Positions 52,647-62,283 of a stretch of DNA of 64,000 bases are shown here, one piece after another; positions within the stretch are counted from its first letter, which is position 1, and every line of letters starts with the position of its first letter. The stretch is from Methylomonas sp. MK1 (GTDB lineage Bacteria > Pseudomonadota > Gammaproteobacteria > Methylococcales > Methylomonadaceae). The position numbers and the translations under genes were made by a program. Under the pieces are notes generated by a model. The model was not told the origin of the DNA. It saw only the letters and a list, made by a program, of their open reading frames with translations, and made no database searches. The DNA is taken from contig NZ_AQOV01000001.1 of assembly GCF_000365425.1 (NCBI RefSeq), positions 620,001 to 684,000 on the forward strand, read 5' to 3'.

Positions 52647-53333
52647 TCAAGCGATAGCTGTCAAACGTTCCGATACCAAAGATAACGCCGGCGATTCGCG
52701 TGCCAAACGGTAGGCAATCACATCAGCGACGGTCAATACCGGCATCTGATGGCAACGGCCAAACTCGACGATTTCCGCCAGGCGCGCCATCGAGCCGTCG
52801 GGGTTGGTCAGTTCGCATAACACGCCGTAAGGCTTAAGCCCAGCCAACCGCATTAAATCCACCGTCACTTCGGTATGACCAGCGCGCTCCAATACGCCGC
52901 CCGGCCGGGCCTTTAATGGAAATACATGGCCGGGCCGGCGTAAATCATCCGCTTTGGCATCGGCCGCAATCGCCGCTTGCACAGTCCGAACCCGATCAGC
53001 CGCTGAGACGCCAGTGGTGACACCGTGTGCCGCTTCGATTGAGACGGTAAAAGCCGTACTGTAGCGGCTGGAATTATGCTCCGCCATCATCGGTAACCCT
53101 AAAGATTGGGTTTTTTCTTCCGGCAAGCAAAGGCAAACAATGCCGCTACAATGTCGAATCAGCATAGCCATTTGCGGCACACTGAGGGTTTCGGCGGCAA
53201 ATATGAGGTCGCCCTCGTTCTCGCGCGCCTCGTCATCGGTGACTAACACTCCCTGCCCTCGACGCAAAGCGGCTAACGCGTATTCCACGCGTTCGTTCGC
53301 ATCGCCGAACGGGGTCAATAAAGTCTGATTCAT
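52647..53333 (-). CDS. ribB: 3,4-dihydroxy-2-butanone 4-phosphate synthase
   Basis: 228 aa, single-domain Rib[24 protein letters not shown] carries the acidic metal-binding cluster; [25 protein letters not shown] and [23 protein letters not shown] are invariant family blocks. It makes the four-carbon unit of riboflavin from ribulose 5-phosphate. There is no RibA fusion. An FMN riboswitch precedes it. Confidence 0.97.
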   Translation of the reverse strand: MNQTLLTPFGDANERVEYALAALRRGQGVLVTDDEARENEGDLIFAAETLSVPQMAMLIRHCSGIVCLCLPEEKTQSLGLPMMAEHNSSRYSTAFTVSIEAAHGVTTGVSAADRVRTVQAAIAADAKADDLRRPGHVFPLKARPGGVLERAGHTEVTVDLMRLAGLKPYGVLCELTNPDGSMARLAEIVEFGRCHQMPVLTVADVIAYRLARESPALSLVSERLTAIA

Positions 53334-53442
53334 GGTAAAACTCCTAATAAGTTATGGAAGCACCAGAATCAGGGCTGAAAGATAATATTTACGAGCAGAA
53401 ACAAGCCTTCCGGACACGACAAAACGTGTGGAATACTTGGCG

Positions 53443-53594
53443 CTGTTCTCTTTCATCCGGACTATGACCGTCGGCTCTGGCGTTTCACCAGATCTGCTGA
53501 CCCGCATTCTCAACAACTGCGATTGCGGCGCTCGCGGGCTCCTCGAGTCAAACCCGAGATACCGCCGGTGGGGAATTCCGCCCCGCCCTGAGTA
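53443..53594 (-). promoter_or_regulatory. FMN riboswitch (RFN element)
   Basis: The minus strand holds the conserved RFN blocks in order: CTCAGGGCGGGG, GGAATTCCCCACCGGCGGTA, GAGCCCGCGAGCGC, then GGTGAAACGCCAGAGCCGAC and GTCCGGATGAAAGAGAAC. It lies about 110 nt before ribB and should repress it when FMN is abundant. Confidence 0.96.
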
Positions 53595-53779
53595 CAAGCG
53601 CGGTCATTTAATGAAAAACAGGTCTGAGCGTCAAGTTAAATTGCCATTGACGGATTGACTTGCTAACCGGAACGAAGGTTTGTAACCCGCCACGCATTTC
53701 GAACGTTCCCGCGTCCCTGTACGCGATACTCGTTTCTGCTTATGGGCTACTTCACTTTGCCGCAACAGGCTTGCAAGAC

Positions 53780-54586
53780 TTAAGGCTGCAACCTCGCCAA
53801 TCGGTGCAGGCCTATCGTAGCCGGTGCGCCGAAGGTTTTGCGAAATTCGTGGCTGAAATGCGCGGAGTCGGTAAAGCCGGAGGCGTGTGCCGCTGTGGTA
53901 AAGTTTTGGCCGCGTATGATTTTACGAATCGCCTTGCGCATCCGGTTCCAGGCGCGATAACGCCGGAACGGCACACCGATCTGTTCGGTAAACAGGTGCT
54001 GAAAGCGCGACGGCGACAAACCGGCTTGCATGGCCCAGGTCATCACCGGTGTTAGGTCGTCGCCGTATTCGGATAAATAATCGACGACACGCGTCAGGCG
54101 CGGATCGATGACGGCGGAGTGGGCGCGCCGCTTGGCGTATCCCAGTAGGTCCAGCAGCGGTTCCGTCGTCCAGTCCGGCTTGTAGCGGTCTTCGTACAAG
54201 TCGCGCATGAAACGAATTTCGCCGCCGTTGCCGACCAAGGCGCCGTCGAGCGCCCGGCTATTGTTGATCAGCGGCTTGAAGGCGTCGGCGCCGGCGACGG
54301 TAGGCTCGATATACAGTACGGTAATCGGCTCGCCGCCGACATCCAGTTCATGCAACACTCCGGCCGGAATAACGGCAGTGCAGCACCACAGCCAATCGCC
54401 GCCTTGGAGACGCAAGCGAAACTTGCCGTAGAGGCTAGCCAGAAATACCGGCGCGCCGTGCTGGTGGCTGGCGTTGTAGTACAAAGGACCGGTGAAATAC
54501 GTACGGCCGTCGCGAATATCCCATAGTGCGTCGAACGGGTTATCGCCGAGTGCAGCACGTTTGTACAAGCGCGGTGTTTCCTTCAT
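53780..54586 (-). CDS. AraC-family transcriptional regulator
   Basis: 268 aa. An N-terminal cupin-like sensor (FTGPLYYNASHQHGAPVFLA; VIPAGVLHELDVGG) precedes a double HTH (MTWAMQAGLSPSRFQHLFTE; SGFTDSAHFSHEFRKTFG). It diverges from a small membrane protein gene, its likely target. Confidence 0.92.
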   Translation of the reverse strand: MKETPRLYKRAALGDNPFDALWDIRDGRTYFTGPLYYNASHQHGAPVFLASLYGKFRLRLQGGDWLWCCTAVIPAGVLHELDVGGEPITVLYIEPTVAGADAFKPLINNSRALDGALVGNGGEIRFMRDLYEDRYKPDWTTEPLLDLLGYAKRRAHSAVIDPRLTRVVDYLSEYGDDLTPVMTWAMQAGLSPSRFQHLFTEQIGVPFRRYRAWNRMRKAIRKIIRGQNFTTAAHASGFTDSAHFSHEFRKTFGAPATIGLHRLARLQP

Positions 54587-54706
54587 TGTTTACACTCCTC
54601 GTCGCTGCCAGCCACAAAATTTAGGCGAAGTCTAGCCCAAAGCCGGTAGCGCGGACAATCTACGTTCCGCCAGCGCTTATCCATAAACAATCCGACGAGG
54701 AAAACC

Positions 54707-55168
54707 ATGACCGCACAAAACCCTGTCTCCACCGCCAATCTGATTTTGTTAAGCTTTGGCGGACTGTGTCTGCTCATAGCATTGGCCATCGCCTGGGTGC
54801 TGGGCGTCACCCTGTTTTTCCCGGGCGGTGCGTTGGCCGCCCGCCTGGCGGAACGCGACGACATCATCCGCGCCCATGTCGATTACCTGATGATGGCGCA
54901 GTTTTTACTGCTTTTTTTCCTGGGCTTCCGCCAATTCGCCATAGACCCGCCGTATTGGCTAATCGCGGCTTGTTGCTTCGGCGCATTCTTCAATCCGTTG
55001 GCGTTTTTGCTAAGAGGCCTGACGCCCAAGGCCGTTGCGACAATCCCGGTCGAACCGCACTTTCCGCTCCAGGCGGCGCTGAGTTTTTCGTTGACCACGA
55101 TCGGTTTTCTTGGGGCTATTGTGCTGATAGCGCGGGCGGCATGGAAGATGCATTTGGCGAGAAATTGA
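54707..55168 (+). CDS. Four-helix inner-membrane protein
   Basis: 153 aa with four predicted membrane segments (LILLSFGGLCLLIALAIAWV; YLMMAQFLLLFFLGF; YWLIAACCFGAFFN; TTIGFLGAIVLIARAAW). No family is recognised with certainty. It is divergent from the AraC regulator, with a 120-nt promoter region. Confidence 0.75.
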   Translation: MTAQNPVSTANLILLSFGGLCLLIALAIAWVLGVTLFFPGGALAARLAERDDIIRAHVDYLMMAQFLLLFFLGFRQFAIDPPYWLIAACCFGAFFNPLAFLLRGLTPKAVATIPVEPHFPLQAALSFSLTTIGFLGAIVLIARAAWKMHLARN

Positions 55169-55349
55169 AACGCCGCTATCAACATCCGAACCAAGCTGGC
55201 ATGCAAAAGGCGGGATTCTCCGCAGCGAATCTTACTCGCGCGGATTTTATTGATCGGCAGCTTTAGGGAGCCGGTGTTGTATTTCTAAAAAATCGAGCAC
55301 TGCTAGTTTATCCTTTGATCGGCACCATGACCTCTGTTAACATCCCATC

Positions 55350-55412
55350 ATGATTAACGTGTTCCCAACCCTGCTGGCTATTATTACCACCATTTCACCA
55401 ATGGTGGGTTAG
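55350..55412 (+). CDS. 20-residue leader peptide with Ile/Thr control codons
   Basis: ATG at 55350, stop TAG at 55410-55412. The peptide contains TLLAIITTISPM: Leu-Leu-Ala-Ile-Ile-Thr-Thr-Ile coded in a row (55371-55394). It starts on the stop of an 8-residue frame at 55327. Its control codons overlap strand 1 of the attenuator, as in thr and ilv leaders. Confidence 0.6.
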   Translation: MINVFPTLLAIITTISPMVG

Positions 55413-55455
55413 CACGTTTACTTTCTACTGCAACCCGCCCTGAGGCGGGTTTTTT
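55387..55455 (+). terminator. Transcription attenuator with intrinsic terminator
   Basis: Four strands are visible. Strand 1 CCACCAT (55387-55393) pairs with strand 2 ATGGTGG (55401-55407). Strand 2/3: GGTGGGTT (55403-55410) can pair with AACCCGCC (55432-55439). Strand 3/4: AACCCGCC pairs with GGCGGGTT (55444-55451) around CTGA, followed by a T tract, a strong terminator. The mutually exclusive pairs are those of classical amino-acid attenuation. Confidence 0.72.
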
Positions 55456-55497
55456 ATTGCCTGTCTCTTGGTGACTTATCCTACCAAGGAGATCGAT

Positions 55498-55896
55498 ATG
55501 GCATACCATCCACTTAAACAAGTTATCGAAGCTGCTGACAAAGCAATCACTGAAGAGGACTTCGATTCATTGATGGCTTTCTACGCAGACGATGCAACGC
55601 ATGTCATCAAGCCAGGCTTGATTGCAACAGGCAAGGAACAAATCCATAAGGCGTTCCTCGCAATTGCCGAATATTTCAACCATAGTCTTGTGGTCAAGCA
55701 AGGCGCGATGCATGTCATTCGGAGCGGGAATACGGCTCTAGTAATCATGGAAACCGTTCTGGAAACGACCGATAACACAGGTGTGACGAGTTGCATCTCA
55801 CGACGCGCCACCTATGTATTCCGGGAGGACCCTGCCGGCAAGTGGCTTTGTGTTATTGATAATTCGTATGGCACTGACTTACTGGGAGCCATGTAA
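55498..55896 (+). CDS. NTF2-like/SnoaL (DUF4440) protein
   Basis: 132 aa from the ATG at 55498, with AAGGAG 7 nt upstream; an earlier start lacks this site. HPLKQVIEAADKAITEEDFD, MAFYADDATHVIKPGLIATG and ATYVFREDPAGKWLCVIDNS fit the family. It follows the attenuator directly, although it is no amino-acid biosynthesis enzyme. The kinase gene starts 1 nt after its stop. Confidence 0.85.
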   Translation: MAYHPLKQVIEAADKAITEEDFDSLMAFYADDATHVIKPGLIATGKEQIHKAFLAIAEYFNHSLVVKQGAMHVIRSGNTALVIMETVLETTDNTGVTSCISRRATYVFREDPAGKWLCVIDNSYGTDLLGAM

Positions 55897-55897
55897 A

Positions 55898-56383
55898 ATG
55901 TCAAAACTACTGCCAACACTGCATCTGCTCTGCGGAAAAATCGCCTCTGGCAAATCGACATTGGCAAAGGAACTGGCCAAGACTCCGGACACGGTGATCC
56001 TCAGCGAGGACACTTGGCTTGCACATCTATATCCAGACGACATCAAGACTGTGGCGGACTATGTTCGGTGTGCTTCAAATTTGCGTGGCGCGATCGGGCC
56101 ACACGTGACCGATTTACTTCGTATAGGTGTGTCCGTGGTATTAGATTTTCCAGCCAACACCGTCGCAAACCGAAAATGGATGAGATCTCTTATCGACAGA
56201 GTCGAATCGGAGCATGTACTGCATTTTCTTGATGTGTCGGATGACAAATGCTTGACACGTTTACGTGCGAGAAACACGTCTGGCACTCACGCTTTTGTAG
56301 TGGCTGATACCGAATTTGACCTAATCACGAGTTACTTCGTAGCCCCTCAGCAGGAAGAGGGTTTCAACATTATTCGATATTAG
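55898..56383 (+). CDS. P-loop kinase-like protein
   Basis: 161 aa from the ATG at 55898. The P-loop is CGKIASGKSTLAKELA, with the Walker B-like VSVVLDFPANTV and a lid arginine segment CLTRLRARN. Such AAA/zeta-like or gluconate-kinase-like small kinases phosphorylate small molecules or confer resistance. It is directly coupled to the NTF2-like gene. Confidence 0.85.
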   Translation: MSKLLPTLHLLCGKIASGKSTLAKELAKTPDTVILSEDTWLAHLYPDDIKTVADYVRCASNLRGAIGPHVTDLLRIGVSVVLDFPANTVANRKWMRSLIDRVESEHVLHFLDVSDDKCLTRLRARNTSGTHAFVVADTEFDLITSYFVAPQQEEGFNIIRY

Positions 56384-56393
56384 ATGTTCTGAA

Positions 56394-56765
56394 TCAGTCT
56401 AAATGGCGTATCACTGTCGTGTCCGTTTTGCTTTTGCGTTTTTTACGCTGAGCCCGTAATGCCGCATCGTACGAGCGGCGCGCCCAGATAGCGGCCTGCT
56501 CGCGCTCTTCCATAAACTCAGCAGGTGCCTTGTAATACGACATTTTCGCCATCTTGCCTTCCCGCTGATAGGCGAATTGCGCAAGCCCCTGTTCCTCGAA
56601 AAACTTTGCATTTTCAGCATCCGCCTTGAGATAAAGGGTCTCGTCGGCCACCAGGGCAAACATCAAGCCATCGTGGTAGACCCCATAGCCCCCGAACATC
56701 TTGCGGATCTGAATGCTCCCGAACAGTTCGAACACTTCCGGCAGATAGGCGATAAACTCGCTCAT
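56394..56765 (-). CDS. TfoX N-terminal domain protein
   Basis: 123 aa. FELFGSIQIRKMFGGYGVYHDG, FALVADETLYLKADAEN and MSYYKAPAEFMEE define the TfoX N-terminal domain; a lysine/arginine-rich tail follows. The C-terminal domain is absent here but present alone at 23723-23977. It converges with the kinase gene. Confidence 0.9.
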   Translation of the reverse strand: MSEFIAYLPEVFELFGSIQIRKMFGGYGVYHDGLMFALVADETLYLKADAENAKFFEEQGLAQFAYQREGKMAKMSYYKAPAEFMEEREQAAIWARRSYDAALRAQRKKRKSKTDTTVIRHLD

Positions 56766-56933
56766 CGGAATAACTCTTGATGGATGATGGCACGATTAGA
56801 AACACTCATAAAACCCGTTTTGACTGGCGGCGGCCGCTAATGGCAAAGCTTACGCATTGATAAAACGTCCATGCGTGTGAAAATGTTGAAGAATGCCAAT
56901 TGTTTGAGAGTCTGTTAGACCTAAAGGGTTTGC

Positions 56934-58709
56934 TTATTTTTTCCGCAATAAATATCCGGAATAGGCGACAAAATCTTGGCCATTGATCGTCTCCAGCCGA
57001 ACGGTTTCCTGCATGCCTCGTCCCAGCCCAAGAATGACGGCTGCATTTTCCGATACCGGTGCAATGGGAAAAGTCAGATTATTCATGTCGAAAGTGGGGA
57101 TGGAATACTCCAGCATCAAAAAACCGTCCCGTTCGCGTAGCGCGCATTTTTCCGGAACCATCGCCGCACCTTCGGCAAGATTCACAATCTCGTATTCGCC
57201 CAGACGACTACGCATGGAGTCGGGAATCGCTACCGGTTGAATTTTTTCTCCCAACACAAAGGTTTGGCCGTGCCAATGGGCCAGCGCCAGGTCATGGCCG
57301 TCGACATGGCGCACCGACACGCCCACTTCGGCCAGTTGCTTGGGTTGTAGCGGTATCAAACCCAACAGCTTGTAGCGAATGCCGAATTTACCATCGGCTC
57401 TACCGACCAAATCCATGCTGTTACCGTTCAACTCCGTGGACAGGGTATCGCCATCCGCCGTTAACTTGATGTAGCCCAGCGCGGTTGCATAGTGCCCGGC
57501 CGCCAACTGCTGTTCTTGCGGGGTTAAGCCGCGGGTTTCGACCACGGGTGTTTCGGTTTCCTCCGGCGGCGGCATACCGGTTTTTATCGCAACCGCCAGT
57601 TTTAGGGCTTTATCGGTGACTTTGTCGATCAAGTCGCCGGTGGGCGGGGAATTTGCCAACAGGACCACGCCCAGCTTGTGTTCCGGCGCCACCGTCAGCA
57701 GGCTACGGTGAAACAGTGTTGCGCCGCCGTGTGCGGCCACTTCGCCGATACCGGGCTTGCTGGTCAAGAACCAACCCAAACCGGTTTTGGTACCCACATC
57801 CAGCGCCACATCCTGGTTTTGCTGCCGCAGCATTTCATGCAGGGTTTCCGGTTTCAATATGAGCCGGCCATTGGTTTTGCCGTCCGCCAAGACCATGGCG
57901 ATAAAGCGGCTTAGGTCCAAGACATTCGCGTTCAAGCCCCCGGCCGGCATATCGCGCAGTGCCACTTCCGTCTGTTCGTGATCATTCTTATAGGCTTTCG
58001 AGGCCAGTTCCCCCTCGATGCCAAGCGAAAATGCCGCATTCGTCATCCCAAGCGGTTTTAACAGCTGCCAGTCGGCATAACTGCTGAAATCCTGGCCGGT
58101 AAGCCTTTCCAACATCGCCCCTAACAAGGTGATGCCCAGATTCGAATAGGCCCAGATACGATTGGGCGGATAGGCGACGTATTCGTCTTTCAGCTTGCCG
58201 ACAAGCTGACTGAACGGCGCCGGAGTTTTAGTCCACATGCCATTGCCTCTATCGCCCGGCAAACCGGAATGATGGGTCATGACATTGCGCGCTGTAATAG
58301 GTCCGGCGTCCGGGAAGCGGCTTTTGATCGCGAAATTTGGCAGATAGGTTTGCAACGGTTGATCAATATCCAGCTTGCCTTGCTCGGCGAGTTGCATCAC
58401 CAGCGTATCGGTGAAGAGTTTGGAGACGGAGCCGACTCGATAAACCGTTTCCGGTGTCGCGGCAATCTGCCTGGCTTGATCGGCGTAGCCGAAACCTTGC
58501 GACCAGACGACCTGCTGATCGTCCACCACGGCGATGCTTAAGCCTTCCACATCCTGTTCGGACATTTCCTGTTCAATCAGCCAGGAAAGATGAGCCTTGA
58601 GGTAACTGTAATCGCCGCGTTGCACGTTATCCGGTTTTAACGGCGGGGAACCGGCGCAACCGCTTAGCAAAAGCAATATCGCGCTTAAATAGGTCAAATA
58701 GGTTTTCAT
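56934..58709 (-). CDS. Beta-lactamase-fold serine hydrolase lipoprotein
   Basis: 591 aa. The lipobox LLLLSGC marks an exported lipoprotein. The class C/AmpH-type site is SVSK (Ser94-Lys97), YSN in WAYSNLGITLL and HGG in VAAHGGATLFHRS. About 200 residues of extra C-terminal beta domain follow (from about residue 390). It resembles esterases and D-amino-acid peptidases, not a true beta-lactamase. Confidence 0.92.
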   Translation of the reverse strand: MKTYLTYLSAILLLLSGCAGSPPLKPDNVQRGDYSYLKAHLSWLIEQEMSEQDVEGLSIAVVDDQQVVWSQGFGYADQARQIAATPETVYRVGSVSKLFTDTLVMQLAEQGKLDIDQPLQTYLPNFAIKSRFPDAGPITARNVMTHHSGLPGDRGNGMWTKTPAPFSQLVGKLKDEYVAYPPNRIWAYSNLGITLLGAMLERLTGQDFSSYADWQLLKPLGMTNAAFSLGIEGELASKAYKNDHEQTEVALRDMPAGGLNANVLDLSRFIAMVLADGKTNGRLILKPETLHEMLRQQNQDVALDVGTKTGLGWFLTSKPGIGEVAAHGGATLFHRSLLTVAPEHKLGVVLLANSPPTGDLIDKVTDKALKLAVAIKTGMPPPEETETPVVETRGLTPQEQQLAAGHYATALGYIKLTADGDTLSTELNGNSMDLVGRADGKFGIRYKLLGLIPLQPKQLAEVGVSVRHVDGHDLALAHWHGQTFVLGEKIQPVAIPDSMRSRLGEYEIVNLAEGAAMVPEKCALRERDGFLMLEYSIPTFDMNNLTFPIAPVSENAAVILGLGRGMQETVRLETINGQDFVAYSGYLLRKK

Positions 58710-58998
58710 CTGGTCCTTGAAGGGGTGATCATCGATTAGTCGGCCAGCAAGATTTTAAGCCCGTGTGGCTGGGGCTGCGAGGCTTTTACCAAAGCTAATG
58801 GGGTACGAGGATAGTATTTGGCGAGCCAATTACAGTCAAACGTTTTAACAGTGCGGCCTTGAGCCTACGCGATGGCAGACTTTAACATCGGAAGTAGTTG
58901 CGCGTTGAGTGATGATTGCAGTGTTCATTTTTTGGGTAACGGTTTGAGTCAGTGTTTTGCCATGTTAGCAAACTCGGCCGGCAATGGGTTCGGAACAA
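58710..58998. other. Gene-free stretch between hydrolase and lrp
   Basis: 289 nt containing the hydrolase promoter region and the 3' flank of lrp. I see no gene, repeat or strong terminator in it. Confidence 0.5.
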
Positions 58999-59472
58999 TC
59001 ATAGCCCTACCCCGACCGGAAACGCCGTCTTATCCACCACGCGCCGCAACACGAAGCTGGAATGCACCCCGGTCACGCCCGGAATACTAGTGATACGTTT
59101 CAGCAGCAATTCCTGGTAGGCGTCCAAGTCCTTGACCATAACCTTGAGCTGGTAATCGGCGGTCTGGCCGGTGATCAACAGACATTCCATCACTTCCGGA
59201 ATCCCGGCAACCGCCGCTTCAAAGGCGCTGAAACGTTCCGGCGTGTGTTGGTCCATCGAGATGTGGATCAAGGCCATCAGCGTCAGACCCAAGGCTTTGG
59301 CATCCAGCAGCGCCCGGTAGCCGACGATCAAGCCGCCCTCCTCCAATGCCCGCACCCGTCGTAAGCAAGGCGACGGCGACAAGCCGATGCGATCGGCCAG
59401 CTCCTGATTGCTGATGCGGCCGTCGGCTTGCAGGATGTTCAAAATTTGTCTGTCGTATCGATCCAGTTCCAT
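58999..59472 (-). CDS. Lrp/AsnC-family regulator
   Basis: 157 aa from MELDRYDRQILNILQADGR. HTH ISNQELADRIGLSPSPCLRRV and RAM domain with VMECLLITGQTADYQLKVMV and FVLRRVVDKTAFPV. It diverges from leuA across 162 nt, so control of leucine synthesis by an amino acid is likely. Confidence 0.95.
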   Translation of the reverse strand: MELDRYDRQILNILQADGRISNQELADRIGLSPSPCLRRVRALEEGGLIVGYRALLDAKALGLTLMALIHISMDQHTPERFSAFEAAVAGIPEVMECLLITGQTADYQLKVMVKDLDAYQELLLKRITSIPGVTGVHSSFVLRRVVDKTAFPVGVGL

Positions 59473-59634
59473 AAAATATCCCCTATTGTCATAGCAAAAC
59501 AACTAACCATCGTATTTCTATAAACATTGGCAACATTCTATCAATGATTGGCATTTTAGATAGCATAAACGCAATCGCCTAGCGGACGGTTTGGCTTATC
59601 TTATCGGCATCCCATTTACCGAGAGCATTCAGCC

Positions 59635-61353
59635 ATGTTGACCAATCCTTCTTGCAAACACCATCCATTCCCACCTGTGGCGCTTGCCGACCGCCGATGG
59701 CCCAACCACACGATGACTCAAGCGCCGATCTGGATGAGCACCGACTTGCGCGACGGCAACCAGGCCTTGTTCGAACCTATGAACGCCGAACGCAAATTGC
59801 GCCTGTTCCGCACCTTGTGCGGCATCTGTTTCAAGGAAATCGAAGTGGCGTTTCCGTCGGCTTCGCAGACTGATTTTGATTTCGTGCGCCGCTTGATAGA
59901 CAACGCGTTGATCCCCGACGACGTCACCATCGAAGTGCTAAGCCACGCTCGTGAGCCATTGTTGCGCCGCACCGTCGAAGCTTTGCACGGCGCGCGCTCG
60001 GCCATCGTCCATATCGTCAACGCCACATCCCTACCGTTTCGCGAATTGGTATTGGGCATGAGCCGGGCCGAAGTATTGGCGATGGCCGTCAATGCGGTGC
60101 GGCTGGTCAAACAATTGACCGCCGACCAGCCGCAAACCCAGTGGCGCTTGCAATACAGCCTGGAAACCTTCAGCGCCACCGAGCCGGATTTCGCCGTCGA
60201 GTTTTGCGATGCGGTCAGCGCCGCCTGGGGCGCGACGCCGGACAACAAGATCATCTTGAATTTGCCGGCGTCGGTGGAAACGGCGACGCCGAACGTTTAC
60301 GCCGACCAGATCGAATGGATGCATCGTCATATCGGCCGCCGCGACAGCGTTATCCTCAGCGTGCATCCGCACAACGACCGCGGCACCGCGGTAGCCGCCG
60401 CCGAACTGGCGTTGATGGCCGGCGCCGAGCGCGTCGAGGGTTGCTTGTTCGGCAACGGCGAACGCAGCGGTAACGTGGATTTGGTGACGCTGGCGTTGAA
60501 TCTGTATACCCAAGGCGTGACGCCGGGCTTGGATTTTTCCGACATCGATGCGGTGGTGCGTGAGTTCGAGGCCTGTACCGGCCTAAACGTGCCGCCGCGC
60601 CAACCCTATGCCGGCGAGTTGGTGTTCACCGCGTTTTCCGGCTCGCACCAGGACGCCATCAAGAAAGGCTTTGCCGCCCAGCAGCCCGGTAGCATCTGGA
60701 ACGTGCCGTATCTGCCGTTCGATCCGGCCGACGTCGGCCGCGGTTACGATGCGGTGATCCGCATCAACAGCCAGTCCGGCAAGGGCGGCATCGCGCACCT
60801 ACTAGAAAGTCATTATGGTGTGGTGCTGCCGCGCCGTCTGCAGGTGGAGTTTTCGCAAGTGGTGCAAGGCCATACCGACTGCCAAGGCGGCGAAATCGGC
60901 GCGGAACAGTTGTGGCAGCTATTTGCCCAGACTTATCTCGATGTGGCAAAGCCCTTGCGTTACCTCGACCATCAATTGTTCGAGCATGCGCAAGGGCAAG
61001 GCATACAGCTGCAAATCGAGTGTGACGGTGAACCGCGCGATTTAACCGGCGTGGGTAACGGACCGATAGCCGCGGCCGTCCAGGCTTTAGGCTCGCTCGG
61101 CGGCGCAGTGTCGGTGTGCAGCTACGAGGAACGCTCGGTCGGCAGTGGCGGCGATGCCCAAGCCTGCGCCTTTGTCGAACTAACGGCTGCGAACGGCCCA
61201 ACCGTCTTTGGCGTCGGCATGGACGCTAACATCGTCACCGCATCGATCAAAGCCCTACTCGGAGGCTACAACCGTTTGACCAAAGATACAGGCTTTCAGC
61301 GATATCACGAGTTAGAAAGAGGCGGTTTTACCGCGCTAGCGCGCCAGCCGTAA
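59635..61353 (+). CDS. leuA: 2-isopropylmalate synthase
   Basis: 572 aa, the LeuA2 type. The TIM-barrel part has WMSTDLRDGNQAL (metal Asp), FKEIEVAFPSASQTDFDFV, SVHPHNDRGTAVAAAE (metal His) and GCLFGNGERSGNVDLVTLAL. The C-terminal regulatory LeuA domain begins near residue 440 and ends GMDANIVTASIKALLGGYNR. It joins acetyl-CoA and 2-oxoisovalerate, the first step to leucine. It is divergent from lrp. Confidence 0.96.
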   Translation: MLTNPSCKHHPFPPVALADRRWPNHTMTQAPIWMSTDLRDGNQALFEPMNAERKLRLFRTLCGICFKEIEVAFPSASQTDFDFVRRLIDNALIPDDVTIEVLSHAREPLLRRTVEALHGARSAIVHIVNATSLPFRELVLGMSRAEVLAMAVNAVRLVKQLTADQPQTQWRLQYSLETFSATEPDFAVEFCDAVSAAWGATPDNKIILNLPASVETATPNVYADQIEWMHRHIGRRDSVILSVHPHNDRGTAVAAAELALMAGAERVEGCLFGNGERSGNVDLVTLALNLYTQGVTPGLDFSDIDAVVREFEACTGLNVPPRQPYAGELVFTAFSGSHQDAIKKGFAAQQPGSIWNVPYLPFDPADVGRGYDAVIRINSQSGKGGIAHLLESHYGVVLPRRLQVEFSQVVQGHTDCQGGEIGAEQLWQLFAQTYLDVAKPLRYLDHQLFEHAQGQGIQLQIECDGEPRDLTGVGNGPIAAAVQALGSLGGAVSVCSYEERSVGSGGDAQACAFVELTAANGPTVFGVGMDANIVTASIKALLGGYNRLTKDTGFQRYHELERGGFTALARQP

Positions 61354-61380
61354 ACCCTACGAAGTGAAACAGGAGGAAAA

Positions 61381-62199
61381 TTGAACACTTACCGCTGGAA
61401 CGCCCAGGATTATGCCCAAAACTCGCAAGCCCAACAGCAATGGGCTAAGGAACTGATCACGCAATTGCAGTTAAGCGGCCACGAAAATGTACTGGACTTG
61501 GGTTGCGGCGATGGCAAAGTCACGGCTGAAATCGCCAGAATCGTCAATCGCGGCGCAGTGGTCGGCATCGACAACTCGGAAGCGATGATAGCGCTGGCCC
61601 AAAGCCGATACCCGAAGCAGCAATATCCCAACCTGTCGTTCCAAGTCATGGATGCGGTGAACTTAAGCTTTGCTGACTGTTTTGACGTGGTTTTCTCCAA
61701 CGCGGCGCTGCATTGGGTCAAGCAACATCAACCTGTGATCGGCGGCTTATACCGAAGCCTGAAAACCGGCGGCAAAATCCTGCTGCACATGGGCGGCAAA
61801 GGCGATGCGGCCAACATGCGGGCGGCGATTGACCGGGTCAAGGATTCGGCGCCATGGTCGCAGTATTTTGTCGGCTTCGAGTTTCCGTATACCTTTTCAG
61901 CGGTCGATGAATACCCGGTGATGCTGGACGCCGCCGGCTTTAATGTCAAACGGCTCGAACTCGTCGCCAAGGACATGAACCACGACGGACGGGAAGGTCT
62001 GGCGAGCTGGATTCGAACCACCTGGCTGCCGTACACGCACAGGATTCCCGAAAACCATAGAGAATCGTTTATCGAAGCGGTCTGTTCGAGTTACCTAGAT
62101 CAAGTGCCGTTGTGTGCGGACGGCCAAGCCCATGTGGCGATGGTCTTGCTCGAGGTCGAAGCGGAGAAATCGGCAAAACTTAAGCCGACGTTTCCCTGA
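61381..62199 (+). CDS. Class I methyltransferase (trans-aconitate methyltransferase-like)
   Basis: 272 aa with a TTG start at 61381, chosen because AGGAGG ends 4 nt upstream. NVLDLGCGDGKVTAEIARIV is motif I; VVGIDNSEAMIALAQSRYP and FDVVFSNAALHWVKQH follow, typical of the Tam group. It lies 27 nt after leuA and is probably co-transcribed. Confidence 0.88.
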   Translation: MNTYRWNAQDYAQNSQAQQQWAKELITQLQLSGHENVLDLGCGDGKVTAEIARIVNRGAVVGIDNSEAMIALAQSRYPKQQYPNLSFQVMDAVNLSFADCFDVVFSNAALHWVKQHQPVIGGLYRSLKTGGKILLHMGGKGDAANMRAAIDRVKDSAPWSQYFVGFEFPYTFSAVDEYPVMLDAAGFNVKRLELVAKDMNHDGREGLASWIRTTWLPYTHRIPENHRESFIEAVCSSYLDQVPLCADGQAHVAMVLLEVEAEKSAKLKPTFP

Positions 62200-62237
62200 A
62201 TAGCGAAGCATATTTGGAGGTGTGAGAGGACTTTGTT

Positions 62238-62265
62238 CGTGCGAATATGCTTCGGTATTCGCACG
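62238..62265. terminator. Hairpin between convergent genes
   Basis: CGTGCGAATA-TGCTTCGG-TATTCGCACG is a 10-bp perfect stem. The loop part also pairs with GCGAAGCATATT at about 62204-62215. It separates the convergent methyltransferase and XRE-protease genes and probably ends both transcripts, although a T tract is weak. Confidence 0.5.
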
Positions 62266-62283
62266 GTCTATTTACCTGGAGAA

